Positions 17,689 to 25,833 of a stretch of DNA of 64,000 bases are shown piece after piece. Both the position numbers and the translations under genes were made by a program. This DNA is from Novosphingobium silvae (lineage in GTDB: Bacteria; Pseudomonadota; Alphaproteobacteria; Sphingomonadales; Sphingomonadaceae), in contig NZ_WVTD01000002.1 of NCBI RefSeq assembly GCF_009856825.1, positions 310,001-374,000 on the forward strand, read 5' to 3'. Every line of letters starts with the position of its first letter. Position 1 is the first letter of the stretch. The notes under the pieces are model-generated. The model worked only from the letters and a program-made list of their open reading frames with translations. It was not told the DNA's origin and made no database searches.

Positions 17689-18847
17689 TCACGGCGTCCT
17701 TCAAGCCGCTGGCATCAGTCCTCACCGACGTTTCCCAAGCCGAAAGCTGCTTCATCGCGGCATCCGCCAAGCGCTTCTGATTGGCCATCTCGATGTACTT
17801 GGCGAGCGTCTTGTCGCTCCGCTGACCGCTGACGGATTTCATGTCCTTATTGGTCATGCGCAACTCGGCCATGCGGCGTAGCGTCGCCTTGCGCAGGCCG
17901 TGCATCGTGCAGTGAGGCAGGCCGGAGGCAACGCACTGCTTTTTGAACCAGGTACCGAAGCTGGCCGCATTTTTGAACGGGCGGCCCCGCTCGGTAATGA
18001 GGAAGCAGAACGGGCTGGTATCACCCGGCTTCATCGCCACGATGGCCTCGAGCAGCTGCGGCGCGACGGGAAGCCAGAGGACCTCGCCAGTCTTCTCCTG
18101 CGTCACCGGCAGGCGCCCGTTCTGGATCTGGGCGCGGCCCATGCTGACGACGTCGGATCGGCGCTGGTCGGTCCACAGTGCCAACTCCATCGCGAGTCGC
18201 GCCCTGGTGCCCAGTTCGTGGTAGGCGCGGTACCGCTCGATCTCTTCCTCGGTCCACGTATGGAAGCCATGCGACTTCGCAGCGGCCGGCGCCTTCACCT
18301 TCTCCGACAGCCTCGCCGGGTTGCGCGCGATCATCCCCGATTTCTCAGCGAAGTCGAATAGCCGCACCAGCTCCTTGCGCAGCTTGCGGGCTGCGTGGAC
18401 CCCGCCCTTGGTCTTGTTGCCGGTTCCGGTCTTCACGAGCTTCTTCGCCACGATCTTGTCGATGTCCTCGAACGTCGTTGGCGCGACCATCCTCCACCCT
18501 CGTCCCTTTGCGGTATCGCCACGGCGAAAGTCTTCCAGCACGGCGCGAATCTTGTCCTGGGTGATCTTGGTGGGGCCCAGGCGCTCCGGGACGCTCATGT
18601 ATCGGTCGAGCAATTCGTCGATCGTGCCCTTGGCGGCGCGGATCACCGGTTCCGGCTTCGGCAGATCTGCCGGGTTGAGGAAGGCCTGATACTCGGCCCG
18701 GAATTCCTCAGATCCGAGCTTGGCTGTGAAATAGCCGCTTGGCAGGCCCGCCTTCCGGAAACGGTAGCGGACCGTGCCATGCTGGCTCTCGAACTTGCTG
18801 ACGTGCTTCGGCAGAAACCGGTTCGTCCCTGTTCGCTTGCGGACCAT
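17681..18847 (-). CDS. int: Tyrosine-type phage integrase
   Basis: 388 residues from ATG 18,847, chosen because it overlaps the preceding stop as TGATG. An N-terminal arm-binding segment (about residues 8-55) is followed by a core-binding SAM-like domain and a catalytic domain. The catalytic residues visible are Arg in ALWTDQRRSDVVSM, HGLRKATLRR (H-x-x-R), and the nucleophile Tyr in DKTLAKYIEMANQ. It should recombine the tRNA-Asn att site. It sits next to attL, as expected. Confidence 0.95.
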   Translation of the reverse strand: MVRKRTGTNRFLPKHVSKFESQHGTVRYRFRKAGLPSGYFTAKLGSEEFRAEYQAFLNPADLPKPEPVIRAAKGTIDELLDRYMSVPERLGPTKITQDKIRAVLEDFRRGDTAKGRGWRMVAPTTFEDIDKIVAKKLVKTGTGNKTKGGVHAARKLRKELVRLFDFAEKSGMIARNPARLSEKVKAPAAAKSHGFHTWTEEEIERYRAYHELGTRARLAMELALWTDQRRSDVVSMGRAQIQNGRLPVTQEKTGEVLWLPVAPQLLEAIVAMKPGDTSPFCFLITERGRPFKNAASFGTWFKKQCVASGLPHCTMHGLRKATLRRMAELRMTNKDMKSVSGQRSDKTLAKYIEMANQKRLADAAMKQLSAWETSVRTDASGLKDAVND

Positions 18848-19026
18848 CACTCTTCTTCCCAACCACCGCGGCTGACCTTGGGCGGCTCGCCCGATTCGCC
18901 GAGGATGATCTCTATGCGGCCATTCACCAAATCCATGACGATCCGCGCGCGCTCGAAGCCGGCCGCCTTCACCGACTTGGTAGCGCGCTCGACGTCGGCC
19001 TGAGTGATGCGTGCCGGGGCGGTCAT
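18847..19026 (-). CDS. Small phage protein upstream of integrase (59 aa)
   Basis: MTAPARITQADVERATKSVK begins a 59-residue protein with an N-terminal helix and a beta-like stretch (ARIVMDLVNGRIEIILG). It overlaps the methyltransferase stop as ATGA and the integrase start as TGATG, so it is translated as part of the operon. Similar small proteins sit just before integrases in other alphaproteobacterial prophages. An excisionase-like or integrase-accessory role is a guess from position. Confidence 0.7.
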   Translation of the reverse strand: MTAPARITQADVERATKSVKAAGFERARIVMDLVNGRIEIILGESGEPPKVSRGGWEEE

Positions 19027-19598
19027 GCTGCGTCCTCATCAAACTTGCCGGCTTCATCGCCCCAAGCATCCCAGCCCGGGCGCGTATTGCGGCTGAAAAT
19101 CTCAGCGTAGGGTCCGGCGTAGAGCGCCTCGACCATCTCGTACTGCGCCTCGGGCTTGCGACTGTGCTCGCGGACCGGCGCGACGATCAGGTTGCGGATG
19201 GATCGCGACCGGACCTTGGGCTTGCCGATCGTGCCGACCAGGATGAACTCGGCGGCGCTGCGGAAGACGTAGCCTGTGCCGAACGCCCATGCTTGGCCCG
19301 TGCTGGACTGCTTCGCCCAGGCAGCGGCCGACTTGAAGGTGAAGCCCCACGCCTGCATCAGATCGCAGCCCTGCGGGAGCAACGGAGCCGTGGCCCACAT
19401 GAACAGCGCGCAGTCCGGCGCGGCGAGATGCGCGACCGGGAGCGCCGCGATGTCTTCGAGCGACATGCAGCTGTAGTGGGCCGAGGGGTTCTTCGTCTCG
19501 CCCTTGGCCGAGTAGTTGGCGAACCGCCACGGCGGGTCGACCAGAAGGGCGCCGTAGGACATGGGACGCATGGTGCCGAAGGGCCAGATTGCGCTCAT
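19023..19598 (-). CDS. MT-A70 family DNA adenine-N6 methyltransferase
   Basis: 191 residues (an internal ATG at 19,562, MSYGALLVDPPW, is an alternative start). The catalytic DPPW motif is in LLVDPPWRF. LAAPDCALFMWATAPLLPQGCDLMQAWGF and EFILVGTIGKPK are typical MT-A70 blocks. No restriction partner is present, so it is an orphan modification enzyme, probably protecting phage DNA or altering expression. It belongs to the leftward operon. Confidence 0.9.
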   Translation of the reverse strand: MSAIWPFGTMRPMSYGALLVDPPWRFANYSAKGETKNPSAHYSCMSLEDIAALPVAHLAAPDCALFMWATAPLLPQGCDLMQAWGFTFKSAAAWAKQSSTGQAWAFGTGYVFRSAAEFILVGTIGKPKVRSRSIRNLIVAPVREHSRKPEAQYEMVEALYAGPYAEIFSRNTRPGWDAWGDEAGKFDEDAA

Positions 19599-19732
19599 GA
19601 GCCAGCTGCAAACGCCAACGGCGTTCCCGGCTGCGGGCGTGGATACCGCCGCTTTGAGGCTTTCTGTCTGGGCAACCAGCTATGGGGAGCCGTGTTGTCG
19701 TCTCCGGTCACAACCATAAGGATGTTCACAAA

Positions 19733-19969
19733 ATGGTCGTCGAACGCAACACTACCGTAGTTGAAGGCCGTCGTAGCTCGAGCGGCGTCATCATCGCCGC
19801 GATAGCCCTGCTGATTGTCGTGATTGCAGGTGTTTACTTCCTGAGCCGCGGTTCGAACAGCGAAGTCGCCAAAGATAACGCGGTTGCCGGCGCGGCCAAT
19901 GATATCGGCAACGCCGCAAAGTCGGTGGGCGACGCCGCCGAGGGCGCCGCAGAGGACGCGACGAACTGA
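19733..19969 (+). CDS. Single-span membrane protein, moron-like
   Basis: 78 residues from ATG 19,733, preceded by AAGG 11 bases upstream; a longer frame from 19,682 is less likely. A charged N-terminus (VVERNTTVVEGRR) leads to one membrane helix (GVIIAAIALLIVVIAGVYFL) and an Ala/Gly/Asp-rich repetitive tail (NDIGNAAKSVGDAAEGAAEDA). It is the only rightward gene within the leftward operon and has its own terminator, so it is probably expressed in the lysogen. Confidence 0.6.
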   Translation: MVVERNTTVVEGRRSSSGVIIAAIALLIVVIAGVYFLSRGSNSEVAKDNAVAGAANDIGNAAKSVGDAAEGAAEDATN

Positions 19970-19985
19970 TACACTTCCTACGACG

Positions 19986-20024
19986 GGCGTGCTGCATCGG
20001 TTTCCACCGTGCCGCACGCCTTTT
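19986..20024 (+). terminator. Intrinsic terminator after the moron gene
   Basis: GGCGTGCTGCA pairs with TGCCGCACGCC (one mismatch) and is followed by TTTT. It lies 17 bases after the stop of the membrane-protein gene. Confidence 0.75.
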
Positions 20025-20166
20025 CTGAATACGGGACGACGCGAGGAGCGGCCGCCCCTCCCTGCTGTTCCGGCATGACGCCGTCCCGCTTCGGATTGGC
20101 TTTCGAGTGCGCGCGACGCGCTGCCGGTTACATGGCGGCCTCCTGGGTTCGAGGGGTGCTCCGAAA

Positions 20167-22074
20167 TCATGCGGCCTGGGCCTCCCGCTGCGCGATCTCG
20201 TCGGCCATATTGGCGCGTACCAGCGCTTCGGAGAGCGGCGGGCAGACGCTGTTGCCGCACTTGGCGACCTGCGCCGTCTTCGTGATCGGCTTGCCGTGGG
20301 CGTCGAACTCGATCTGGTAATCGGCTGGGAAGCCTTGCGCGTTGAACAGCTCGCGCGGCGACAGCATCCGCATCCCGATATCGACGATGACGTATTCCTC
20401 GCCCTCGATCATCACTGTGACGAGGCCGAACCGGTCCTGCACGGTCACGGTGCCGAGCGGGTTGCCCAGGCCGTGCCCGTCCTCCTCGTTGCCGTAGTAC
20501 TTGATCAGGAAAGCCCTGATCTCGCCCATGTGGGTGCCGCCTGCGCTGATGGTGTCGACGGGTTCGTCAACACCGCTCGCGCTGCTCTCGATATGCGCGT
20601 CGCTGGTGCCTCGCAGCTTGATCAGGTTCGAGGTGACGAGGCGCTGCTGGCTCCCGCTGGTGGCTACGGTCGAGGGCGGCGCATCGGCGGCGCGACCAGC
20701 AAGGTTGTCGTTGTTCGGCCCGCCGTTCGCCTGCTCGAGGTGCGCGCAGACGACTGCGTGTCGCGGCGCACCGGCCATGACGGTATGCAGCGGCTCCGAC
20801 GGGTCGATGCCCTGCCCATTCTGCGCGAACTTCTGCATGAAGGCGGTGACGGCATGGTGCTTGATCCCACCCGCCACTACGGTGCCAAGCGGTGCCTGCA
20901 CGTCCATCGCGCGCGGAGCCTGCCCCTGGCGTTCCCCATTGCCAACGTGCACCAGGTGCGCCGCCGCGACGCAGTTCTGATCCTTGTTCGAAGCCGTGAC
21001 GGTGTGCAGCGGATCCTCGACCGAGCGGTTCGCCCCGCCTTGCTGGGCATAGGTGGAGAACGGTGCAGCCGCGACTTCGACCACGCCCAACGGCGCGCTG
21101 CCGCCCGGGCGCTTCACGAAGCTGTTCGCGGTGACAGTGTGGAGCGGCTCGGTCGCTTCGTGGCCGATCGCGCCGGATCGGAACTTGGTGATGTGTGGCA
21201 TGACCAGGCATGCATCAGCCTTTGCTGTGGTGGTCGGATAAGGCTGATCCATCCCCACCGGCGCCGATTGACCGCGGCGGCCGCCACACCCGACGATCAC
21301 GGCCGGCACAATGAACGGCGCCGGGTTGTTGACGACGAACTTCATGATGCCGTGCGCGATGCGGCGCAGGGTCTTCTCTGCCAGCGGCTTCTTGCGGTCG
21401 AAGATCGACGGGCACGGGATAGACCAGTCGATGATCTCGGCTGCCGTGCGCCACGGCTTGCGCTTCCCGCTTAGAACCTCGGGCGAGCCCGGCTTGCCGT
21501 GGGTCGGCTCCGGCCAGACGATGGGCTTGCCGTCACAGCGGGCGATCATGAAGAAGCGCTTGCGGATCGTCGGCGCGCCGTAGTCGCAGGCGCGCAGTTC
21601 CTTCCACTGGATCTTGTATCCGGCCTTCCGCAGCTCGCGCTGCCACTTGTCGAACGTCTCGCCCGCGCGCTCCTTGATCGGGAAGCCATTGTCGCAGAGC
21701 GGGCCCCAAGTGCGAAACTCCTCGACGTTCTCGAGCAGGATAAGCGACGGGCGGACGCGCTGCGCCCAGAGCACCACCACCCATGCGAGGTCGCGGATCG
21801 ACTTCTCGCGGGGCTTGCCGCCCTTGGCCTTGCTGAAATGCTTGCAGTCGGGCGAGAACCACGCGAGGTCGACGGGCTTTCCGCCGGTGACTTCCTTCGG
21901 ATCGATCTGCCAGATGTTGTTGCGGATGTGCACGGTGCCGGGGTGGTTAGCCTCGTGCATCCGGATCGCCTCCTCGTCGTGGTTGATGGCGATGTCGACG
22001 GCGCGGCCCAGCGCGGCCTCAATGCCGGTGCTGGCGCCACCGCCGCCTGCGAAGTTGTCGATGATGAGGCCCAT
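20167..22074 (-). CDS. DNA cytosine-C5 methyltransferase
   Basis: 635 residues. Motif I is DNFAGGGGASTGIEAALG. The catalytic loop is WFSPDCKHFSKAKGG, where Asp-Cys replaces the usual Pro-Cys, as in related phage enzymes. Motif VI is LLENVEEF, and a conserved C-terminal block is LFNAQGFPADYQIEFDAHGKPI. A long, repetitive target-recognition region (HTVTA- and LHTV-containing repeats at about residues 290-520) may give more than one specificity. No partner endonuclease is present. The start overlaps the preceding stop as TAATG. Confidence 0.9.
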   Translation of the reverse strand: MGLIIDNFAGGGGASTGIEAALGRAVDIAINHDEEAIRMHEANHPGTVHIRNNIWQIDPKEVTGGKPVDLAWFSPDCKHFSKAKGGKPREKSIRDLAWVVVLWAQRVRPSLILLENVEEFRTWGPLCDNGFPIKERAGETFDKWQRELRKAGYKIQWKELRACDYGAPTIRKRFFMIARCDGKPIVWPEPTHGKPGSPEVLSGKRKPWRTAAEIIDWSIPCPSIFDRKKPLAEKTLRRIAHGIMKFVVNNPAPFIVPAVIVGCGGRRGQSAPVGMDQPYPTTTAKADACLVMPHITKFRSGAIGHEATEPLHTVTANSFVKRPGGSAPLGVVEVAAAPFSTYAQQGGANRSVEDPLHTVTASNKDQNCVAAAHLVHVGNGERQGQAPRAMDVQAPLGTVVAGGIKHHAVTAFMQKFAQNGQGIDPSEPLHTVMAGAPRHAVVCAHLEQANGGPNNDNLAGRAADAPPSTVATSGSQQRLVTSNLIKLRGTSDAHIESSASGVDEPVDTISAGGTHMGEIRAFLIKYYGNEEDGHGLGNPLGTVTVQDRFGLVTVMIEGEEYVIVDIGMRMLSPRELFNAQGFPADYQIEFDAHGKPITKTAQVAKCGNSVCPPLSEALVRANMADEIAQREAQAA

Positions 22075-22448
22075 TATGCCACGATCTCCTTGAGGCGGCA
22101 GAGGCGCTCACGGGCCTCAATGCGGTTGATGGTGCGGTGGTAGTCAGCAGGGGCGAGTAGACCGGCGTCGCGGAGGGCCGCGGCGCTGGCTGCCAAGCTG
22201 GCATTCTCATCCCAATGGGCGTTCAAGATGCCCGACACGCATTCGGCGATAGCCTTTTGCTCGCCCATCCAAAACGAGACGATCAGAACCGGCGCGCTCA
22301 TGTGAATGCGTGTGGTACCGTCGCCCAGATTCTCGGGGGCGTCCTGGTAGTAGATCGCGTAGCATTCCTCGCGGCGATCTTCCGCGCTCAGGTTGCGCAG
22401 GTATGCCGTCGTTTCAACGGTGAAGCACTGGTGCGGGTTGTCAGACAT
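22074..22448 (-). CDS. Hypothetical phage protein (124 aa)
   Basis: From ATG 22,448 (MSDNPHQCFTVETTAYLRNLS). It has an acidic and aromatic N-terminal half (YAIYYQDAPENLGDGTTRIHMSAPVLIVSFWM) and a helical C-terminus. It overlaps its neighbours by a few bases, so it is part of the operon. No family recognised. Confidence 0.65.
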   Translation of the reverse strand: MSDNPHQCFTVETTAYLRNLSAEDRREECYAIYYQDAPENLGDGTTRIHMSAPVLIVSFWMGEQKAIAECVSGILNAHWDENASLAASAAALRDAGLLAPADYHRTINRIEARERLCRLKEIVA

Positions 22449-22662
22449 GGGCCTTGGCCTCTTGGCTGTAGCGGATGCGGTGTCGGGCGAGCATTTGCAG
22501 CGCCCCGTCGTTGTCGAGGATTTCGCCAACGGCCATGCGGGCGGCGGGCTCTGGCGTGTATCCTTGCAGGACCAGGGCTCTGCCGAACTCTTCCCGATCT
22601 TCGGCAGTGATGGGCACCATGCGCGCGGCGCGGGCCAGTTCGAGCAGTTCTCCGGGCGTCAT
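22441..22662 (-). CDS. Hypothetical phage protein (73 aa)
   Basis: 73 residues, mostly helical by composition (MTPGELLELARAARMVPITA). Its start overlaps the helicase stop as ATGA. No family recognised. Confidence 0.65.
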   Translation of the reverse strand: MTPGELLELARAARMVPITAEDREEFGRALVLQGYTPEPAARMAVGEILDNDGALQMLARHRIRYSQEAKAHV

Positions 22663-23777
22663 ACGATCACCGTGACCTGCTCGGCGGCGCGCGTGACCGC
22701 CGTGTAGAGCCAGTTGCGCTTCGCATCCCGGAACGAACCGCTCTCATCGAAGATGATCACGTTGTCCCACTGGGAGCCCTGCGATTTGTGACACGTGATC
22801 GCCCACCCGAAGGTAAACTCTTGCGTGCCGCGCCGGGTGCGCCAGTCGATGGTCTGCTCAGTACCGTTGAAGAAGTGCTCGAACACATCGACCTTGATTG
22901 GGTCGCGCTTCTCGTCGAGCGATGCCACCTGGATCGCCAGCTTGCCGTCACCGAGCTCTTCGATCTTCTGCGCGTCCCACAGGCCGCCGTTGAAGATGTG
23001 CTTTTCCTTGTCATTGCGCAGGCAGATGAGCCGATCGCCGACGGTGGGGTGCCATGGCTTCGCCACGCCCTGCAGCCCCTTCATGGCCCGGATGCGCTGG
23101 TTGTAGGACACGCGGGTGCGGTTGAGGCCGCAGAGCAGCTGGTCGGCACCAAGCACGAGCTCGCCGAGGCGGTCCCGGCCGAGCGTGGCGCTGCGCGTAA
23201 CCAGGCTGCTGCCGTGCGCGCCGACCTGCAGCGGCTTGCCCTGTCGAATGTCCATCGACATGCGGATGATCGGATTGTCCTGCGCCTGCCGGTGAACCTC
23301 GGTCAGCATGACGTCGGGCTCGCCGTTGATGAAGAAGCCCTCGCCTTTCACCGGCGGCAGCTGCGCGGGATCACCCAGGACGAGGATGCGCTTGCCGAAG
23401 CTGAGCAGATCGCGGGCCAGATCTTCGCCGACCATGGACACCTCGTCCACGATCAGCAGCGCGGCGTCGGCCAGGTCGCTCTCATCGTTCAGCTTGAACT
23501 CGGCTGCCCCGGTCGCCTCGTCGATCTCCACCTTATAGATCAGCGAGTGGATCGTGGAGGCGTCCTTGCAGCCCTTCTTGCGCAGGACAAGCGCAGCCTT
23601 TCCGGTGAAGGTGGCGTAGAGCACCTTGCCTTTCACCTTTGACGCCAGCTCCCTTGCCAGCGTCGTCTTGCCGGTACCGGCAAAGCCGAACAGCCTGAAG
23701 GTCTGCTTGCCGGACGGATCCTTGATCCAGGCGGCAACGTCGCGGATGGCCGCGTCCTGTTGCGGGGACCAGGTCAT
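22659..23777 (-). CDS. RecD/Dda-like SF1 DNA helicase
   Basis: 372 residues from ATG 23,777 (MTWSPQQDAAIRDVAAWI). Walker A is GFAGTGKTTLAREL (residues 31-44), Walker B is LLIVDEVSMVGED, motif III is VLGDPAQLPPV, and the C-terminal UvrD-type block is FTFGWAITCHKSQGSQWDNVIIFDE. The size and layout resemble T4 Dda and short RecD2 helicases, which remodel forks and strip proteins. It sits with annealase, SSB and NinB in a recombination-replication operon. Confidence 0.9.
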   Translation of the reverse strand: MTWSPQQDAAIRDVAAWIKDPSGKQTFRLFGFAGTGKTTLARELASKVKGKVLYATFTGKAALVLRKKGCKDASTIHSLIYKVEIDEATGAAEFKLNDESDLADAALLIVDEVSMVGEDLARDLLSFGKRILVLGDPAQLPPVKGEGFFINGEPDVMLTEVHRQAQDNPIIRMSMDIRQGKPLQVGAHGSSLVTRSATLGRDRLGELVLGADQLLCGLNRTRVSYNQRIRAMKGLQGVAKPWHPTVGDRLICLRNDKEKHIFNGGLWDAQKIEELGDGKLAIQVASLDEKRDPIKVDVFEHFFNGTEQTIDWRTRRGTQEFTFGWAITCHKSQGSQWDNVIIFDESGSFRDAKRNWLYTAVTRAAEQVTVIV

Positions 23778-24145
23778 GCGGACACCTGCGCCCGCAGTGC
23801 TTCCGCCTGCTCCTTGCTGGCGATGACGAACATCGGGTGGCTTTTGCCTGCATGCTCGACCTCCAGCTGGTGCAACCGGAACAGACCGCCCAGCGTCCAA
23901 TCGCAACCCGGCTTGTCGGCATTCGCTGGCTTGCCCTCGCGCGTCGCCGGCCCCGCGTTGTTCCAGCGGCCGACGCAGGAAAATCCGATCTGCGTATCGA
24001 GCTTGTCTTCCGGGACGCCAGCGCTGCGCAGCAACGCCATGGACTGCACGGTGCCGCACATGGGACAGATGAATGCGGAATGCTCGCGCTCCATGCCCTG
24101 CGCTGACAGGCGGGCCCGGAACTCGTCGTGAGTGATCTTTTCCAT
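23774..24145 (-). CDS. VVA0879-family protein
   Basis: 123 residues from MEKITHDEFRARLSAQG. FICPMCGTVQSM supplies a CxxC zinc-knuckle-like pair, followed by IGFSCVGRW, CDWTLGGLFRLHQLEV and HPMFVIASKEQAEAL, the recurring pattern of this phage/plasmid family. The function is unknown. Its end overlaps the helicase start as ATGA. Confidence 0.75.
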   Translation of the reverse strand: MEKITHDEFRARLSAQGMEREHSAFICPMCGTVQSMALLRSAGVPEDKLDTQIGFSCVGRWNNAGPATREGKPANADKPGCDWTLGGLFRLHQLEVEHAGKSHPMFVIASKEQAEALRAQVSA

Positions 24146-24147
24146 GA

Positions 24148-24555
24148 TCAGGCTGCCTTTCGTTCGACAGGATCGGTGAAGGTGATGTCGTGCTCCGCCG
24201 CGAAGGCGTGCATGCACTCAATGAGATCGGAGAATTCGGATTTGCTCAGGCGGCTCGACTTGAAGCCGAGGGGGATCACGCCCCGCCCGTCGAGGGTCGG
24301 CTCGAAGGTGCAGGTGAACCCGGCGGCATTCATGAAGAGCGCCTTCCAGACTTCAGTGGAGAGCACCCGCCCCATCGGCTTCGCGCGGGCGATGTCGGAC
24401 AACATTGCCCACATCTTCGCGTTTTGGTCGCTGGTGCGGGCCGCTTCCTTGATGTTGACCACGGCACCGGTGGGCGCGGCCTCGATAAGTCGATGAGCCA
24501 GTTCGCGCACCGAACGATTGGCGAGCGTGATGGTCTGTCCGCCTTGCTTAGCCAT
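24148..24555 (-). CDS. NinB-like recombination protein
   Basis: 135 residues from MAKQGGQTITLANRS. The block VNIKEAARTSDQNAKMWAMLSDIARA, then VWKALFMNAAG and SSRLSKSEFSDLIECMHAFAAEHDI, matches lambda NinB (Orf), a mediator that helps annealases or RecA load on SSB-coated DNA. It belongs with the ERF and SSB genes upstream. Confidence 0.85.
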   Translation of the reverse strand: MAKQGGQTITLANRSVRELAHRLIEAAPTGAVVNIKEAARTSDQNAKMWAMLSDIARAKPMGRVLSTEVWKALFMNAAGFTCTFEPTLDGRGVIPLGFKSSRLSKSEFSDLIECMHAFAAEHDITFTDPVERKAA

Positions 24556-24901
24556 GGCGCCGTTCCTTCTGTTCAAGGCGGATCTCTGCGGCCTTCGGGC
24601 TTTCGGCAGCAAACTCCGCCGCAAGGGCATGGAGGTCGATGCCGTGACGCTCAGCAAAGGACGCCTCGCCAACGTTGTGCTGCTCAGAGTGATGATCCCG
24701 ACACAGGCTGATCGTGAACCAATCGGACGGCTTGCGGCCCATCCCGGCGTCGGACCCGGAGCGGACATGCGCGACCTCGATCGGCATGTTGTCGCAACCC
24801 GGTACGCTACAGTGGTGCGAGCGCACGAAGGTGCAGTGGGCCTGAGAGCGCCAACGGTCGGAACGGTTGCGCTGCTTGGGGATGCGTCGGGGAAGAGCCA
24901 T
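24548..24901 (-). CDS. HNH-like putative nuclease
   Basis: 117 residues from MALPRRIPKQRNRSDRWRSQ. CSVPGC, then IEVAHVRSGSDAGMG, and CRDHHSEQH give a Cys/His pattern of the HNH/Ref-like kind found beside ninB in phage nin regions. The highly basic N-terminus should bind DNA. The end overlaps the ninB start by 8 bases. Nuclease activity is inferred. Confidence 0.7.
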   Translation of the reverse strand: MALPRRIPKQRNRSDRWRSQAHCTFVRSHHCSVPGCDNMPIEVAHVRSGSDAGMGRKPSDWFTISLCRDHHSEQHNVGEASFAERHGIDLHALAAEFAAESPKAAEIRLEQKERRHG

Positions 24902-24912
24902 GGTGCGCGCCC

Positions 24913-25494
24913 TCAAAACGGGATCGAATCGTCGAGGTCGTCCCAGCTGCTGCCGGAACCTCCACCGCCGCCACCGTTGCTGTTGTCCTGCCAGCCACCA
25001 CGACTGTCGTCGTAGACGTTTCGGTCACCGGTGCCGCCATCGGCCCAGCGTCCACCGCCCTGCCCGCCGCGATCGTTCGACCGGCCGCGCTGCTGGCCGC
25101 CACCCCAGTCGCCACGGTCCCCGCCGCGCTGGCCACCGTCGCTGTTCGCGCCGTCGAGCATGACAAGCTTGCCGGCCATGCCCGCAACCACGACCTCGGT
25201 GCTGTACCGGTCGTTGCCGTTCTGATCCTGCCATTTGCGGGTGCGAAGCTGGCCCTCGATGTAGACCTTGCTGCCCTTGCGCAGGAAGCGCTCCGCCACG
25301 TTGGCGAGGCCTTCGCCCTGCAGCACGACCGAATGCCACTCGGTACGCTCCTTGCGCTCGCCTGTGGCGCGGTCCTTCCAGCTTTCGCTGGTGGCCATGC
25401 GCAGCGTGGCGATCTGGCCGCCGTTCTGGAAGCTCTTCACTTCCGGGTCGGCGCCTAGGTTGCCGACGAGGATCACCTTGTTGACGCTGGCCAT
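24913..25494 (-). CDS. ssb: Prophage single-stranded DNA-binding protein
   Basis: 193 residues: an OB fold (1-115), a Gly/Arg/Asp-rich linker, and the acidic tip DDLDDSIPF that recruits partner proteins. The OB fold is nearly identical to the host SSB at 59,665-60,252 (shared [17 protein letters not shown] and [20 protein letters not shown]), which points to capture from a close host. It protects ssDNA during phage replication and annealing. Start and preceding stop overlap as TAATG. Confidence 0.95.
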   Translation of the reverse strand: MASVNKVILVGNLGADPEVKSFQNGGQIATLRMATSESWKDRATGERKERTEWHSVVLQGEGLANVAERFLRKGSKVYIEGQLRTRKWQDQNGNDRYSTEVVVAGMAGKLVMLDGANSDGGQRGGDRGDWGGGQQRGRSNDRGGQGGGRWADGGTGDRNVYDDSRGGWQDNSNGGGGGGSGSSWDDLDDSIPF

Positions 25495-25832
25495 TAGAAC
25501 GGCTGCCCGTCATCTTCGGCGAGAAACGCCGGGACCGGGAAGGCCTCCACAGGCGGCGGCGGGGCGGCAATTTCGCCGACAGGCACCGGGGGATCACGCA
25601 TCGGATCGAAGCGGGTTCCGACGATCTCGGCGCTGGTGGCGATGGTCGAGAGCACGCCAAGCACATGGAACGCGGTGCCGGGGTTCTCGGAAGCGAGGCG
25701 CGCGGCCTCGGCTTCCGCCGACGACAGGTTCGGATGCTTGAAGCGGGGCATGAAGCCGTCTTCATTCCAGACAAGCCAGAACGGCGCAGCCGGGGCGAGC
25801 CCATAGTTACGGGCAAACTTGATATCCGTCAT
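25494..25832 (-). CDS. Hypothetical phage protein with SSB-like C-terminal tip (112 aa)
   Basis: From ATG 25,832 ([20 protein letters not shown]). A short beta/alpha N-terminal domain ([36 protein letters not shown]) is followed by a Pro-rich segment and ends AEDDGQPF, resembling the SSB acidic tip. It is translationally coupled to ssb. Many phage ssb genes have such a small upstream partner. Function unknown. Confidence 0.7.
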   Translation of the reverse strand: MTDIKFARNYGLAPAAPFWLVWNEDGFMPRFKHPNLSSAEAEAARLASENPGTAFHVLGVLSTIATSAEIVGTRFDPMRDPPVPVGEIAAPPPPVEAFPVPAFLAEDDGQPF

Positions 25833-25833
25833 G

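Noticed and set aside
24925..25150. Tandem repeat in the prophage
   Set aside because: Codon-level repetition of the SSB linker, not a DNA repeat element.
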